Assembly: GCA_017393285.1 (NCBI GenBank)
Contig: JAFORL010000180.1
Location: forward strand, 1 to 56,215
Direction of reading: 5' to 3'
From: Lachnospiraceae bacterium
GTDB taxonomy: Bacteria; Bacillota; Clostridia; Lachnospirales; Lachnospiraceae
Length of the DNA stretch: 56,215 nucleotides
The position numbers were made by a program, and so were the translations under genes. Shown here piece by piece: positions 18,298-28,200 of the stretch; position 1 is the stretch's first letter, and each line of letters opens with the position of its first letter. The notes under the pieces were generated by a model, which made no database searches, was not told where the DNA came from, and worked only from the letters and a program-made list of their open reading frames with translations.

Positions 18298-18426
18298 TTG
18301 GCAAGTCTGTATCAATTTTCTGTTATAGAACAAAGAGTTTTGTTTGCAAAACTCTAGCGCGACTGCGGTATTGCGCAGCAATTAACTCCATCTCCGCGGT
18401 CTGCGCATCCTCGCGGAGCGTTTTTT
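18298..18426 (+). ncRNA. Candidate plus-strand small RNA between gap and pgk
   Basis: A weak promoter (TTGGCA 18298-18303, 17 bases, TGTTAT 18321-18326) precedes an eight-pair hairpin (18335-18354), a CTGCG/CGCAG stem (about 18363-18378) and a GC-rich hairpin with CG-TTTTTT. It runs opposite to the flanking genes. It may instead be a decayed repeat; the promoter is the weakest part. Confidence 0.3.
18392..18426 (+). terminator. Plus-strand intrinsic terminator
   Basis: CTCCGCG (18392-18398) pairs with CGCGGAG (18412-18418), followed by CG and six T residues. It faces opposite to all nearby genes, so an unannotated plus-strand transcript is implied. Confidence 0.6.
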
Positions 18427-18427
18427 A

Positions 18428-18462
18428 TGTAATAGGAAATTGCATCGCAATTTCCTATTACA
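18428..18462. repeat. Perfect 15-pair palindrome next to the gap terminator
   Basis: GTAATAGGAAATTGC (18429-18443) and its exact complement (18447-18461) flank a three-base ATC loop. It lies between a plus-strand and a minus-strand terminator. Confidence 0.6.
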
Positions 18463-18463
18463 C

Positions 18464-18495
18464 AAAAAAGGTCCGGTCCAAAGACCGGACCTTTT
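18464..18495 (-). terminator. Terminator of gap
   Basis: GGTCCGGTC and GACCGGACC (18470-18478, 18483-18491) with a four-base loop, flanked by A and T runs on both sides; six U residues follow on the minus strand. Confidence 0.92.
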
Positions 18496-18559
18496 CTTAG
18501 GTCTATAACGTGTTTTTAGAAAATACGCTTTCTACGATTCAAACACAGTCTCAAACAAA

Positions 18560-19576
18560 TTAAGCTAATTCAGAGAAGTATTTGATTGTTCTAACCATTT
18601 GGCTAGTGTATGAGTTTTCGTTATCATACCAAGATACAACTTGTACTTCGTATAAATCATCAGCAACCTTAGAAACCATTGTTTGAGTTGCATCAAATAA
18701 TGAACCAAATCTCATTCCTACGATATCAGATGAAACGATTTCATCTTCATTGTAACCGAATGATTCGTTTGCTGCTGCCTTCATAGCTGCATTGATACCT
18801 TCAACTGTTACATCGTTACCCTTAACAACTGCTGTTAAGATTGTTGTAGAACCTGTTGGTGTAGGAACACGTTGAGCAGATCCGATTAACTTTCCGTTCA
18901 ATTCTGGAATAACTAAACCAATTGCCTTTGCAGCTCCTGTAGAATTAGGAACGATATTTACTGCTGCAGCACGAGATCTTCTTAAATCACCTTTTCTTTG
19001 AGGTCCATCAAGAGTCATTTGATCTCCTGTGTATGCATGGATTGTACACATGATACCAGATTGGATTGCTGCATACTTGTTTAATGCGTCAGCCATTGGA
19101 GCCAAGCAGTTTGTTGTACATGAAGCTGCTGAAATTACATCATCGCTAGCTTTCAATGTGTTGTGGTTTACATTGTAAACGATTGTTGGAAGATCATTTC
19201 CAGCTGGTGCTGAAATAACAACCTTACGAGCACCTGCCTTAATATGAGCAGAAGCTTTTTCCTTAGATGTGTAGAAACCTGTACATTCTAAAACTACGTC
19301 TACATTTAAAGCTCCCCATGGGCACTTAGAAGCATCTGCTTCAGCGTAGATTTTGATTTCTTTTCCATCAACAGTGATTGAATCTTCTCCAGCCTTAACT
19401 GTATCAGCTTTTTCATACTTACCTTGAGAAGAATCATACTTTAACAAGTGAGCTAACATCTTAGGGCTTGTTAAATCGTTGATTGCTACTACTTCATATC
19501 CTTCTGCACCGAACATTTGTCTGAATGCAAGACGTCCAATACGTCCAAAACCATTAATTGCTACTTTTACTGCCAT
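18560..19576 (-). CDS. gap: Glyceraldehyde-3-phosphate dehydrogenase, NAD type
   Basis: A 338-residue enzyme making 1,3-bisphosphoglycerate. The Rossmann motif GFGRIGR (residues 9-15), the NAD-favouring INDLT (D34) and catalytic C153 in [10 protein letters not shown] are present. AGGAGG precedes the ATG. It is monocistronic, with its own promoter and a strong terminator, and codon choice is biased as for highly expressed genes. No cggR-type regulator is adjacent. Confidence 0.98.
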   Translation of the reverse strand: MAVKVAINGFGRIGRLAFRQMFGAEGYEVVAINDLTSPKMLAHLLKYDSSQGKYEKADTVKAGEDSITVDGKEIKIYAEADASKCPWGALNVDVVLECTGFYTSKEKASAHIKAGARKVVISAPAGNDLPTIVYNVNHNTLKASDDVISAASCTTNCLAPMADALNKYAAIQSGIMCTIHAYTGDQMTLDGPQRKGDLRRSRAAAVNIVPNSTGAAKAIGLVIPELNGKLIGSAQRVPTPTGSTTILTAVVKGNDVTVEGINAAMKAAANESFGYNEDEIVSSDIVGMRFGSLFDATQTMVSKVADDLYEVQVVSWYDNENSYTSQMVRTIKYFSELA

Positions 19577-19678
19577 TTTTAGTTCCTCCTAAATTTTAGA
19601 TTTTAATGTATACTGTCTGTCCACTAAAGTGAGAACAGTAAATCACTAATCCGTTTGTTCTTACAAACTTCATTTTTT

Positions 19679-19707
19679 ATTTTATACAATCTAATCTTAA
19701 AATGCAA
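19679..19707 (-). promoter_or_regulatory. Promoter of gap with structured leader
   Basis: TTGCAT (19707-19702) and TATAAAAT (19686-19679) on the minus strand, spacing 15-17 depending on which hexamer is used. The roughly 95-nucleotide leader contains GTTTGT-AAGA-ACAAAC and an ACTGT...ACAGT dyad before the Shine-Dalgarno. Confidence 0.7.
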
Positions 19708-20000
19708 GTATTCTTTTGTTTTTTTTCGAATCCTTCCTTTTTTTTCGAAAAAAGATATTTTTTTGTGCAATTTTCACAACTATACATATTCCAACATTTC
19801 GTCAAAGAATTTGCTTTATAGAAGCCTGCTTGTCAGAAAGCAGACCTGTTTTTTTAACTGCCCCTGTAAGCAAATAGCGCTTTTTAAGAAAGGTTCGCAT
19901 AAAAATCCGGTCAGTGACTTTCCTATCTAATTTTTACAAAATCAAGCTGTAAATGAAACCGATCTGCTTATCTCATAATAGTACGAAAGTCCCAACAAAT
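19708..20000. other. Upstream region of gap, no gene
   Basis: About 290 bases between the gap promoter and the glgA stop. It is AT-rich with A/T runs near 19735-19755 and the short repeat GCCTGCTT...AAGCAGAC (19815-19844). No credible reading frame or terminator for glgA is visible. Confidence 0.45.
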
Positions 20001-21440
20001 TTAACATAAGGAATCATACAACTTTTCATATTTTTTTGCGGATGCATGCCATGAAAAATCCATTAACATCCCACGATCCACAATTTTATTCCATTCTCTC
20101 TTCTTATTCTGATAAATATATTTTGCGTATCTCACTGTATTTAACATTTCATGGGCATTATAATTCTTAAAAGAAAAACCTGTTCCTGTTCCATTGTACT
20201 GGTTATATGGTATTACTGTGTCCTTGAGTCCTCCTGTCTCTCTTACGATAGGGACAGTTCCATAACGTAAACTCATCAATTGACTTAATCCACAAGGTTC
20301 AAACAAAGAAGGCATCAAAAATGCATCGCAAGAGGCATATAACTTATGCGAAACCTGATCCGCATAATAAATATTAGCAGAAACGCGGTCTGGATATTTC
20401 CAGGCATAATGCCGGAACAAGTGCTCATATTTTGCCTCACCCGTTCCTACCACTACGAGTTGGGTATCCTCATCACACAACTCCTCAATGACATAATCAA
20501 CCAAATCTAACCCTTTCTGATCTGTCAATCTACTACATATTCCTATCATAAATTTCTTGTCATCTCTAGCCAAACCCAGTTCTGCCTGAAATGCTCTTTT
20601 ATTTTTAATTTTTTCCTTTCGAAAGGTTTTTTGATTAAAATTTTGATATATATGCGAATCTGTTTCCGGATTATATATTTCATAATCAATTCCATTTAAA
20701 ATGCCTGTCAAACTTTGTTCTCTTGCTCGTAATAATCCATCTAACCCTTCTCCATAGTATTCCGTTTTAATTTCCTCTGCATAGGATTCACTCACTGTAG
20801 TAATGGCATCTGCGTATACCAAACCACCCTTCATATAATTTGCATTACCATATGCCTCCAGCTTGTCCGAAGTAAAGTAATACGAATGTAAACCTGTCAT
20901 ATCTTTCACTGCTTGCAAATCCCAAATTCCTTGAAATTTCAAATTGTGTATGGTCATAATCATTTTTATGCCGCGATATAACTCACCTCCCATAAATGTA
21001 TCCTTTATGTACACCGGAACCAATCCGGTCTGCCAATCATGACAATGGATAATATCCGGCTTAAAATCCAGCAAAGGTAACACAGACAAAACAGCTCTGG
21101 AAAAGAAAGCAAATTTTTCCATATCTTCGTATATATGATTATATGGCTGAAATCCACTAAAATAAAACTCATTATCAATAAAATAAAACTTCACGCCATC
21201 GTACTCTGCTTCTAATACACCTACATATTGACTTCTCCAAGCTAATTTCATATAAAAATGAGTCTTATATTTCATGATATTTTTTAATTCTACTGGTATT
21301 GCTGTATAATTTGGCATGATCACACGCACATCATATCTGTCCTTATCGAAATATTTTGGCAATGAACCAACTACATCTGCCAAACCGCCGGTCTTCATAA
21401 ATGGATATGCCTCTGATGCCACAAACAAAACCTTCTTCAT
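20001..21440 (-). CDS. glgA: Glycogen synthase (ADP-glucose type)
   Basis: A 479-residue GT5 glucosyltransferase that elongates alpha-1,4-glucan from ADP-glucose. The N-terminal KTGGLADVVGSLP motif binds ADP-glucose, HDWQTGLVP lies in the first Rossmann domain, and the C-terminal LFEPCGLSQL carries the catalytic glutamate region. ATG 21440 has AGGAGG eight bases upstream; a TTG two codons earlier is less likely. No other glg gene is adjacent; it occupies the place where spo0A usually follows spoIVB. Confidence 0.95.
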   Translation of the reverse strand: MKKVLFVASEAYPFMKTGGLADVVGSLPKYFDKDRYDVRVIMPNYTAIPVELKNIMKYKTHFYMKLAWRSQYVGVLEAEYDGVKFYFIDNEFYFSGFQPYNHIYEDMEKFAFFSRAVLSVLPLLDFKPDIIHCHDWQTGLVPVYIKDTFMGGELYRGIKMIMTIHNLKFQGIWDLQAVKDMTGLHSYYFTSDKLEAYGNANYMKGGLVYADAITTVSESYAEEIKTEYYGEGLDGLLRAREQSLTGILNGIDYEIYNPETDSHIYQNFNQKTFRKEKIKNKRAFQAELGLARDDKKFMIGICSRLTDQKGLDLVDYVIEELCDEDTQLVVVGTGEAKYEHLFRHYAWKYPDRVSANIYYADQVSHKLYASCDAFLMPSLFEPCGLSQLMSLRYGTVPIVRETGGLKDTVIPYNQYNGTGTGFSFKNYNAHEMLNTVRYAKYIYQNKKREWNKIVDRGMLMDFSWHASAKKYEKLYDSLC

Positions 21441-21560
21441 ATGCAATCCCTCCTACCGCACTTTGATTTAAGTATATTATACTCCATTTTCATTCTTCTG
21501 AAAAGTAGGAAGTTTGCCCTTAACCATTGTTTGAACTATCTCTAGCCGAAGTATTAAGCA

Positions 21561-22826
21561 TTAAAAATTCGTTTCTTCCAACATACTTTCAATAAATATA
21601 CCATATCCTTTTTGGGGATTATTTACAAATACATGGGTAACCGCACCTATCAATTTTCCATCTTGTATAATAGGACTTCCACTCATTCCTTGCACAATTC
21701 CACCTGTCTTGTTTAATAATCTTGGATCTATCACTTGAATAACCAAATTTTTCTCTTTACTTCCCAAATTCTTTTTTATAATTTTCACATCATAGCTTTC
21801 TGATTTTTTACCCAGTTGACAGATGATTTTTGCTTTTCCTATCTTAATTTGCTGCTTTAAACCAATTGGCAGAAAGTTTTCCAATTGATCGGTATCTTTC
21901 CAAGTTCCAATAATTCCTACCCTACTATTTTTCCGAATGGTTCCAAGTCTATTCGCCCTTTCTTTTTTCAAAAAACCACCAATAGCTCCCGGTTTGCCCA
22001 CATCACCTCTTTGGATATGATAGATCCCCACATCACATATATAGCCGTTTTTGACCTCCATCTGCAATCCCGTATCTACATCTGTAATTCCATGTCCCAA
22101 TGCAACAAATTGCCCATTTTTCTTAACAAAGGTCAAAGTGCCAATTCCCTGCGTATCATCTCTTACCCAAATTCCTAATTTCCATTGATTGTTTTTGGTT
22201 CGTATGGCATGCAAAGACACCAACAAATGTGTATTTCCTCTTTTTATTTTTAATACTACTTTTTCCGATGGAAGCACAGCCAATTCACCTATAAGTTCTT
22301 CTTTTGTATACACTGTTTTTCCGTTTATACTTTGTATATAATCCCCCGGCTGTATTACATTTCTGGCTGGTTCTTGATTATATGCCTGGGCATCTTCAAT
22401 TTTCCCTAATCCCAAAACTAACACACCATTGGTATCCACACGAATACCTATTGTTTTTCCGCCCAAACAAACCTCTTTCTCATCCAGTACTTTTACCGCA
22501 ATGTGTTTCAAGGGAATGATTCCTAAAAGCTTAACTTGAATCATGCAAGAACCTTTCTCTTGGGCATATAAAGAGAAAGGTTCTTGTAAATTTAAATGGA
22601 CATTGGCATGTTGCGTATTTGCCTGCGTACATTGTATCGTATCTTGTGATGCTTCTACTTTGCCTTGTAAAGGCAAGGAAAAATCAAAGGTTTCTTCTGC
22701 ATGTTGATATAAATACAAACGTTGCGGTAATCGTTTTTGTATTTTTGTCATACCCAAGGTAGAAAGCAAACACAAATCTATTATAAGAAATATAAGATAA
22801 AGCATTTTGTATTTCATCTGTTCCAT
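21561..22826 (-). CDS. spoIVB: SpoIVB peptidase (sporulation signalling serine protease, S55)
   Basis: A 421-residue protein that in sporulating Bacilli is secreted from the forespore and triggers pro-sigma-K processing. It has an N-terminal membrane anchor, a PDZ domain (LGLGKIEDAQAYNQ through LKIKRGN), catalytic histidine in ALGHGITD (H245) and serine in GMSGSPI (S382), numbered from the start at 22826. That start has GAGGTGG upstream; a 15-codon longer form is possible but less likely. It follows recN with 48 bases between. Confidence 0.94.
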   Translation of the reverse strand: MEQMKYKMLYLIFLIIDLCLLSTLGMTKIQKRLPQRLYLYQHAEETFDFSLPLQGKVEASQDTIQCTQANTQHANVHLNLQEPFSLYAQEKGSCMIQVKLLGIIPLKHIAVKVLDEKEVCLGGKTIGIRVDTNGVLVLGLGKIEDAQAYNQEPARNVIQPGDYIQSINGKTVYTKEELIGELAVLPSEKVVLKIKRGNTHLLVSLHAIRTKNNQWKLGIWVRDDTQGIGTLTFVKKNGQFVALGHGITDVDTGLQMEVKNGYICDVGIYHIQRGDVGKPGAIGGFLKKERANRLGTIRKNSRVGIIGTWKDTDQLENFLPIGLKQQIKIGKAKIICQLGKKSESYDVKIIKKNLGSKEKNLVIQVIDPRLLNKTGGIVQGMSGSPIIQDGKLIGAVTHVFVNNPQKGYGIFIESMLEETNF

Positions 22827-22874
22827 GGACGCCACCTCTTTTTTCTTCTCTTTATCTATACTATTTCCCATACA

Positions 22875-24563
22875 CTAGGCTTCTATTCTATTTTTCAAAG
22901 AAAAAGCTAATTCTTTCATTTCTTTTGCGCTACTTAACACAGTATCTGTAATCTCTGCACCTCCTAAAATTCTCGCTATTTCTTCTACACTTCCCTGTTC
23001 TTCTAACTGTGCTATAGAAGTAGAGGTCTTATCGTCTTGTACCGCTTTCTGAATGATATAATGAGAATCTGCCATAGCAGCAATCTGTGGCAAATGGGTA
23101 ATACAAATTACTTGATGTTGTTTGGCAATCAAAGCCATTTTTTCGGATACTTTTTGTGCTGTACGACCACTAATACCCACATCAATCTCATCGAAAATCA
23201 GGGTCTCCATCTGATCATGTTGTGCCAACACAGACTTAATCGCCAGCATAATTCTAGACAACTCTCCACCAGATGCTATCTTACCTAACGGTCTTACTTT
23301 TTCACCCGGATTTGTAGAAATCAAAAATTCTACGCTATCCATTCCAAGTGCACCTGCTTCTTCTGTTTCTTGCACTTGAATTTCAAATTGTACATCCAAA
23401 AAATTCAAATCCAGTAATGCGCCCTTGATTGCTTCAGCCAAAATAGCTCCATTTTTCTTTCGAACTGCAGTCATTTTATGCGCAAGTTTGCTATATTCTT
23501 TTTCTTTCTGTTCCAATCTTTTCTTGAGATTGTCTAAATATATATCATATTCTTTGTACTGTTGAATTTTTTCTTCCAATTGATTCGCATATGCCAAAAT
23601 ATCTTCCACTGTGTTCCCATATTTTGCCTGCAAGGAATGGTACAAATCTAATCGTTCTTCTATCTGACGAAACTCCGTTTCATTGTATTCCATATCTTCC
23701 ATGTAAGCTTGCAATTCAAAATGAAAATCTGTCAGCAAATCTTCTATATTTTGTAATTGACCAGACAAGTCTTCTAATTTTGAATCATAGGATAAAATCT
23801 TAGACAGATGTTTCGCTGCTCTGCCTACTTCTTCATTGACCGCTCTTTCTCCCCCTGTAGTAATCTGAAAGACCTGTTGCAAGGTTTCTACAATTTGTTG
23901 TGCATTGGCATATCTGCGATAAGTGTCTTCTAATTCCTCATCTTCACCAATCTTTAATTTGGCCTGCATAATTTCCTTTCGCTCATATTCCATAAAAGAC
24001 AATTGTCGATTGCGCTCCTCCATGGAGATACTATTTTTTTCATAGTTTTCCTTTGCATTTTTGTATGTCTTATATGCATTTGCCAATTGTTGTAACAAAT
24101 CGCCTGCTTCCTGTTGGCCATACTGGTCTAATATCTCCATATGTTTTTGTTTGTGCAGCAAAGACTGGTGTTCATGCTGTCCATGAATATCCAACAAATA
24201 TCCTGCTAATTCCTTTAAAATACTAATGGTAACCGTCTCACCATTGACCTTACAGATGCTACGAGACTTCATAATCTTACGTGACAAAATAATCTGACCG
24301 TCTTCTAGTGGTAATGCCAATTGCTCCATGCGTTCTTTTATTTCCTCGCCTTGCATATCAAAGACCAATTCAATCAAGCCATATTCTTTGCCTGTACGGA
24401 TCATATCTGCAGAAGCCTTTCCGCCTAAAGCCATGTTAATGGAGCCAATAATAATAGACTTTCCTGCACCCGTTTCTCCTGTTAATACATTTAAATGTTC
24501 ACGAAAATCCACTTCTATCTCATCTATAATTGCTAAATTTTTTACATGTAAACTGATTAACAT
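22875..24563 (-). CDS. recN: DNA repair protein RecN
   Basis: A 562-residue SMC-like ATPase acting at double-strand breaks. It shows Walker A in TGETGAGKSIIIGS (about 31-44), a central coiled-coil region with Glu/Lys-rich helices, and the C-terminal signature ASGGELSRIMLA followed by Walker B LIFDEIDVGISG. It is directly upstream of spoIVB, as in most Firmicutes, but argR lies seven kilobases away instead of adjacent. Confidence 0.97.
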   Translation of the reverse strand: MLISLHVKNLAIIDEIEVDFREHLNVLTGETGAGKSIIIGSINMALGGKASADMIRTGKEYGLIELVFDMQGEEIKERMEQLALPLEDGQIILSRKIMKSRSICKVNGETVTISILKELAGYLLDIHGQHEHQSLLHKQKHMEILDQYGQQEAGDLLQQLANAYKTYKNAKENYEKNSISMEERNRQLSFMEYERKEIMQAKLKIGEDEELEDTYRRYANAQQIVETLQQVFQITTGGERAVNEEVGRAAKHLSKILSYDSKLEDLSGQLQNIEDLLTDFHFELQAYMEDMEYNETEFRQIEERLDLYHSLQAKYGNTVEDILAYANQLEEKIQQYKEYDIYLDNLKKRLEQKEKEYSKLAHKMTAVRKKNGAILAEAIKGALLDLNFLDVQFEIQVQETEEAGALGMDSVEFLISTNPGEKVRPLGKIASGGELSRIMLAIKSVLAQHDQMETLIFDEIDVGISGRTAQKVSEKMALIAKQHQVICITHLPQIAAMADSHYIIQKAVQDDKTSTSIAQLEEQGSVEEIARILGGAEITDTVLSSAKEMKELAFSLKNRIEA

Positions 24564-24627
24564 CTTTCCACCTCATTTACCAAACATTTGTTCTTATATT
24601 ACCACACATATGTTCGGTATGCAAGCA

Positions 24628-24882
24628 TTATTTTTTTGTTCCCTGTACCAACTGTCCATATTGATTCTTCCAAGTTTTTTCAAAGTCATTCCAATTTCTG
24701 CTTTCCTCATCCCAAGGTCCTGCACCATGGGTATATTGACACGTAGAATGGGTACAATAACAACCGTTCGCCTCTAAAATACAGGACAATCCATTTACCC
24801 AATCCGTATTATAATGTACATACATAATAGATGTATCCTTACACAACGGACATTTTTTTATCATTTCTATTTCTTCCATCAT
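24628..24882 (-). CDS. Small Cys-rich protein, possible zinc-binding (Lar-like)
   Basis: I do not recognise this 84-residue protein with confidence. It has CPLC near the N-terminus, then GCYCTHSTCQYTH and a Trp-rich end (GPWDEESRNWNDFEKTW). The paired Cys clusters and the WN motif recall small zinc-ribbon proteins of the restriction-alleviation (Lar) type, but this is a weak resemblance. Starts at 24882, 24879 or 24864 are all possible. It lies 65 bases from recN and could be cotranscribed with it. Confidence 0.55.
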   Translation of the reverse strand: MMEEIEMIKKCPLCKDTSIMYVHYNTDWVNGLSCILEANGCYCTHSTCQYTHGAGPWDEESRNWNDFEKTWKNQYGQLVQGTKK

Positions 24883-24906
24883 TTCTTTTTCCTTTCTTCC
24901 TATCTG

Positions 24907-25084
24907 TTTTCAACCAAAAAATTCCGAACTACAAGCAAGAACAGAACATGTTTCCTTATGGTCTGATATTGTGTTGTTTTCAACCTAAAATTCCCGAGGC
25001 GCAAGCAAGAACAGAACATGTTTCCTTATGGTCTGACATTGTGTTGTTTTCAACCTAAAATTCCCGAGGCACAAACAAGCCTGT
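24907..25084. repeat. 70-base tandem repeat, about 2.5 copies
   Basis: Copies at 24907-24976, 24977-25046 and a partial copy from 25047 have a period of exactly 70 bases. Copies 1 and 2 differ at about ten positions; the shared core is CAAGCAAGAACAGAACATG and TTTCCTTATGGTCTGA. No reading frame runs through it credibly, and there is no spacer variation of the CRISPR type. Confidence 0.9.
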
Positions 25085-25138
25085 TTGCATAATTACCAAG
25101 CAAACCAGAACCCTTGCATTACGATTTCCAATCACATG

Positions 25139-25186
25139 AAAAAGACACTTATAATACAGCGATGCTGCCCTTATAAGCGTCTTTTT
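25139..25186 (-). terminator. Terminator of the Ig-like protein gene
   Basis: AAAAAGACGCTTATAA pairs with TTATAAGTGTCTTTTT (16 pairs, one G-U) around a loop containing CAGC-ATC-GCTG, with U residues at the 3' end on the minus strand. A second long-range inverted repeat (GGCACAAAT 25210-25218, ATTTGTGCC 25265-25273) lies between it and the stop codon. Confidence 0.8.
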
Positions 25187-25282
25187 CTATTCTTTCTACC
25201 ATTTCTTATGGCACAAATCCATTTTACCAATCACGATACTCCCTCTATAACGAGTCATGAACCAATTTGTGCCTACTTCATA

Positions 25283-28200
25283 TCAGTCTTTGCTGGATTT
25301 ATGAATTTTCTTTACACGTACCTTACAATGTAATTTTACACCCTTAACAGATGCGGTAATGGTACAGGTTCCAACTTTTCTTCCTACAACATTACCATTT
25401 TCTACTCTGGCAATAGATGGATCAGAAGATGACCATTTTACAGTATCAGAAATTTCCTCTACCCATAAACTATCTGAATCATATTGTTCCAAAGAAAGAG
25501 AAGTTTTATTTAATCCCACTACATTAACATTAATGCATACCTGCACGTTACTTGTGCTGGTAACTGTGATGGTTGCGTATCCCGGTCTTTTTGCTTTAAT
25601 CTTTCCTGTAGAAGTAACCGAAGCAATAGATTTTGCATCACTTTGATACTTGATTTTATCTGTGGTATTGCTTGGTGAAATCACTACAGATGCACTCTGG
25701 GAAGTGCCTGCCACCATAATAATATCCGATGCACTTGCAGTAATAGAAGTTACAGGATTCTTCTCAACTACTTGTAAAATACAGGTCGCTTTTAATTTCG
25801 TACCATCTGTCGTTTCTACTGAAATTTCTGTCATACCTGCAGCAATTGCATTGATTTTTCCGTTGGAATCAACCACTGCAATACTGGTATCAGCGGAAGA
25901 CCAGGCTAAACTTTTATTCGATGCTCCTTTGGGTTTCACCTTTGCTTTCAATTTTGCTGTGTCCCCTTCTGCAACCTTTAAATAGGCATGATTCAACATC
26001 AATTTTTTAATCTTCTTTACAACCGTAATTTTACAGGTAGCATAGGCACCACTACCATCTGTTGCTTTTGCTTTTATTGTACAAGAACCAATTTTCTTTG
26101 CTGTTACTTTACCACTGCTGGTTACCGTTGCAATTTTCTTATTGCTGGTGCTCCATTTGATTTTTGTATTAGAAGCAGAAGCATTTTCTACTGTGGCTTT
26201 TAAGGTAATCGACTTATTCACTGCCAACCTGCAACTAGATTTGTTCAATTTTACAGAAGTCACCATCTCTGTAACATTAATAATACAAGTTGCCGTATAG
26301 CCTCCACTATCTGAAGTACAAGTTACAATAGCAATACCTCCGGCTACTGCAGTTACGGTTCCGTCTTCCGACACGGTAGCAACCGCATCATTGGAAGATG
26401 TCCATTTTACAAGCTGATTTGTTGCGTCTGTTGGTGCATATACAACACCAATTTTCAAAATCTGACCTACATACAAAGTTTCATTACTCTTATCCAAGGT
26501 AATACCTGTCAAAATACTGTGTACAGTAACATTTAAATATGCCACTTGTCCATTTGGAATACTGGCAATGATAATGGTCTCACCCACTGCCACACCTGTA
26601 ACTTTACCATCTGCTGATACAGTTGCAATTTCTGGATTTTTTGAATACCAGGAAACTGTTTGATCTGTTGCATCTGCAGGGGTTAGTGTAACTGGTACCT
26701 GATAGGTATCCCCTACCCCAATGGTCAAGTTTGTATTTCCTAAGGTAATGCCTTCTGATGCCTGTGTAACAATAACCTTACAGGTTGCAGAATAGCCATC
26801 CACACTGGTTACCGTTACATAAGTTTCACCTACTGCAACGCCTAACACATTACCTTCTTCATCAACTGTGGCAACGGCAGTATTGATAGATAACCAAGTC
26901 AAAGTTGTAGTCGAATCTTCCGGTGTCAAGGTATAATTAATTTTTTGTGTAGCCCCCTTTGCCACAGTAATTTCTTCTGCAGCCAAGGTAATACCGGTAG
27001 ACACATCTAAAACATGTACCGTACAATATTGTGCTTGTCCGTTATCTACATTTGTCATGCTTATGGTTGTGGTTCCAACCGCAATTGCTTTAATTATACC
27101 ATTTTGATCTATGGTTGCTATACTTTCATCCATAGATGCCCATGTAACATTTGCAGTGGCATCTTCCGGTGTCACAGTATAACTTACTTGATGGGTGGCA
27201 TCTTTTACAATGCTAATCTCTTGATCTACTAAATTTACACCCGTTGCCTGTTTGGTAACTACTACTTTACAATAATCTGAATAGCCTTCTGCGCTGGTTA
27301 CCATAATATAGGTTTCACCCTTATCTACCGCTGTAACTACACCATTTACATCTACCGTAGCTACTGCATCATTCATACTTGACCATTGTAAAGAAACATA
27401 TGCATCGCTCGGTGTCGGTTCGCAGGTCAACGTTTTTTGTGTGCCCATTTGTAATGCAATTTCCTTTTCTGCTAATGCAATACCTGTAGCCGATTTACGT
27501 ACTTCCACTTCACAAGAAGCCATAATACCTTCTACAGATGCAAGAATCGTTGTTTTACCAGGATTCACGCCGGTAACCACACCATTTGCATCCACCGTAG
27601 CAACTTCTGTGTTAAAAGAATGCCAAGTTACAATAGAAGTAGCATCTGCCGGTGTCAAACTATATCCAATCTGCTTACTTGCTTCTGTACCAACTATAAT
27701 TTTATCCTCTGTCATTGTAATACCTGTGGCTTTTTGCGTAACAATTACAGAACAAATATCCGTATCTCCTTCTGACGTTGTGACAATCACATAAGTGCCG
27801 CCCACATTTACACCAGTAACATTTCCTTTTGCGTCTACTTTGACAACCTGTTCATCCATAGACTTCCACGTTACATCTGTCTTGGCTTTATCATCTGGCT
27901 GTAAATGATAGGTTAATGCTACATTTGACCCTTTTTCAACAGAAACAGACTTTTCAGCAAAAGAAATTCCCGTAGCGGACTGTTCCACAGTCAATAAACA
28001 CTCTGCTCTCACGTCTCCAATGGTATCATAAGTAGGACGCACAGTAATATAAGTCGTACCAGCCTTGTGTAAGTTAACCAAACCAGTAGAATCAACCGTT
28101 GCAACATCTTCGTTAGAAGATTTCCAAATCAAAGTATTATTCGCAGCTGAAGCAGGTGTATAAGTTGCATTCATACGAATAAATTCCTGACTCAAACGAA

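Noticed and set aside
24907..25084. 70-base tandem repeat considered as a CRISPR array
   Set aside because: The whole 70-base period is repeated, not a short repeat with different spacers, and no cas gene is near.
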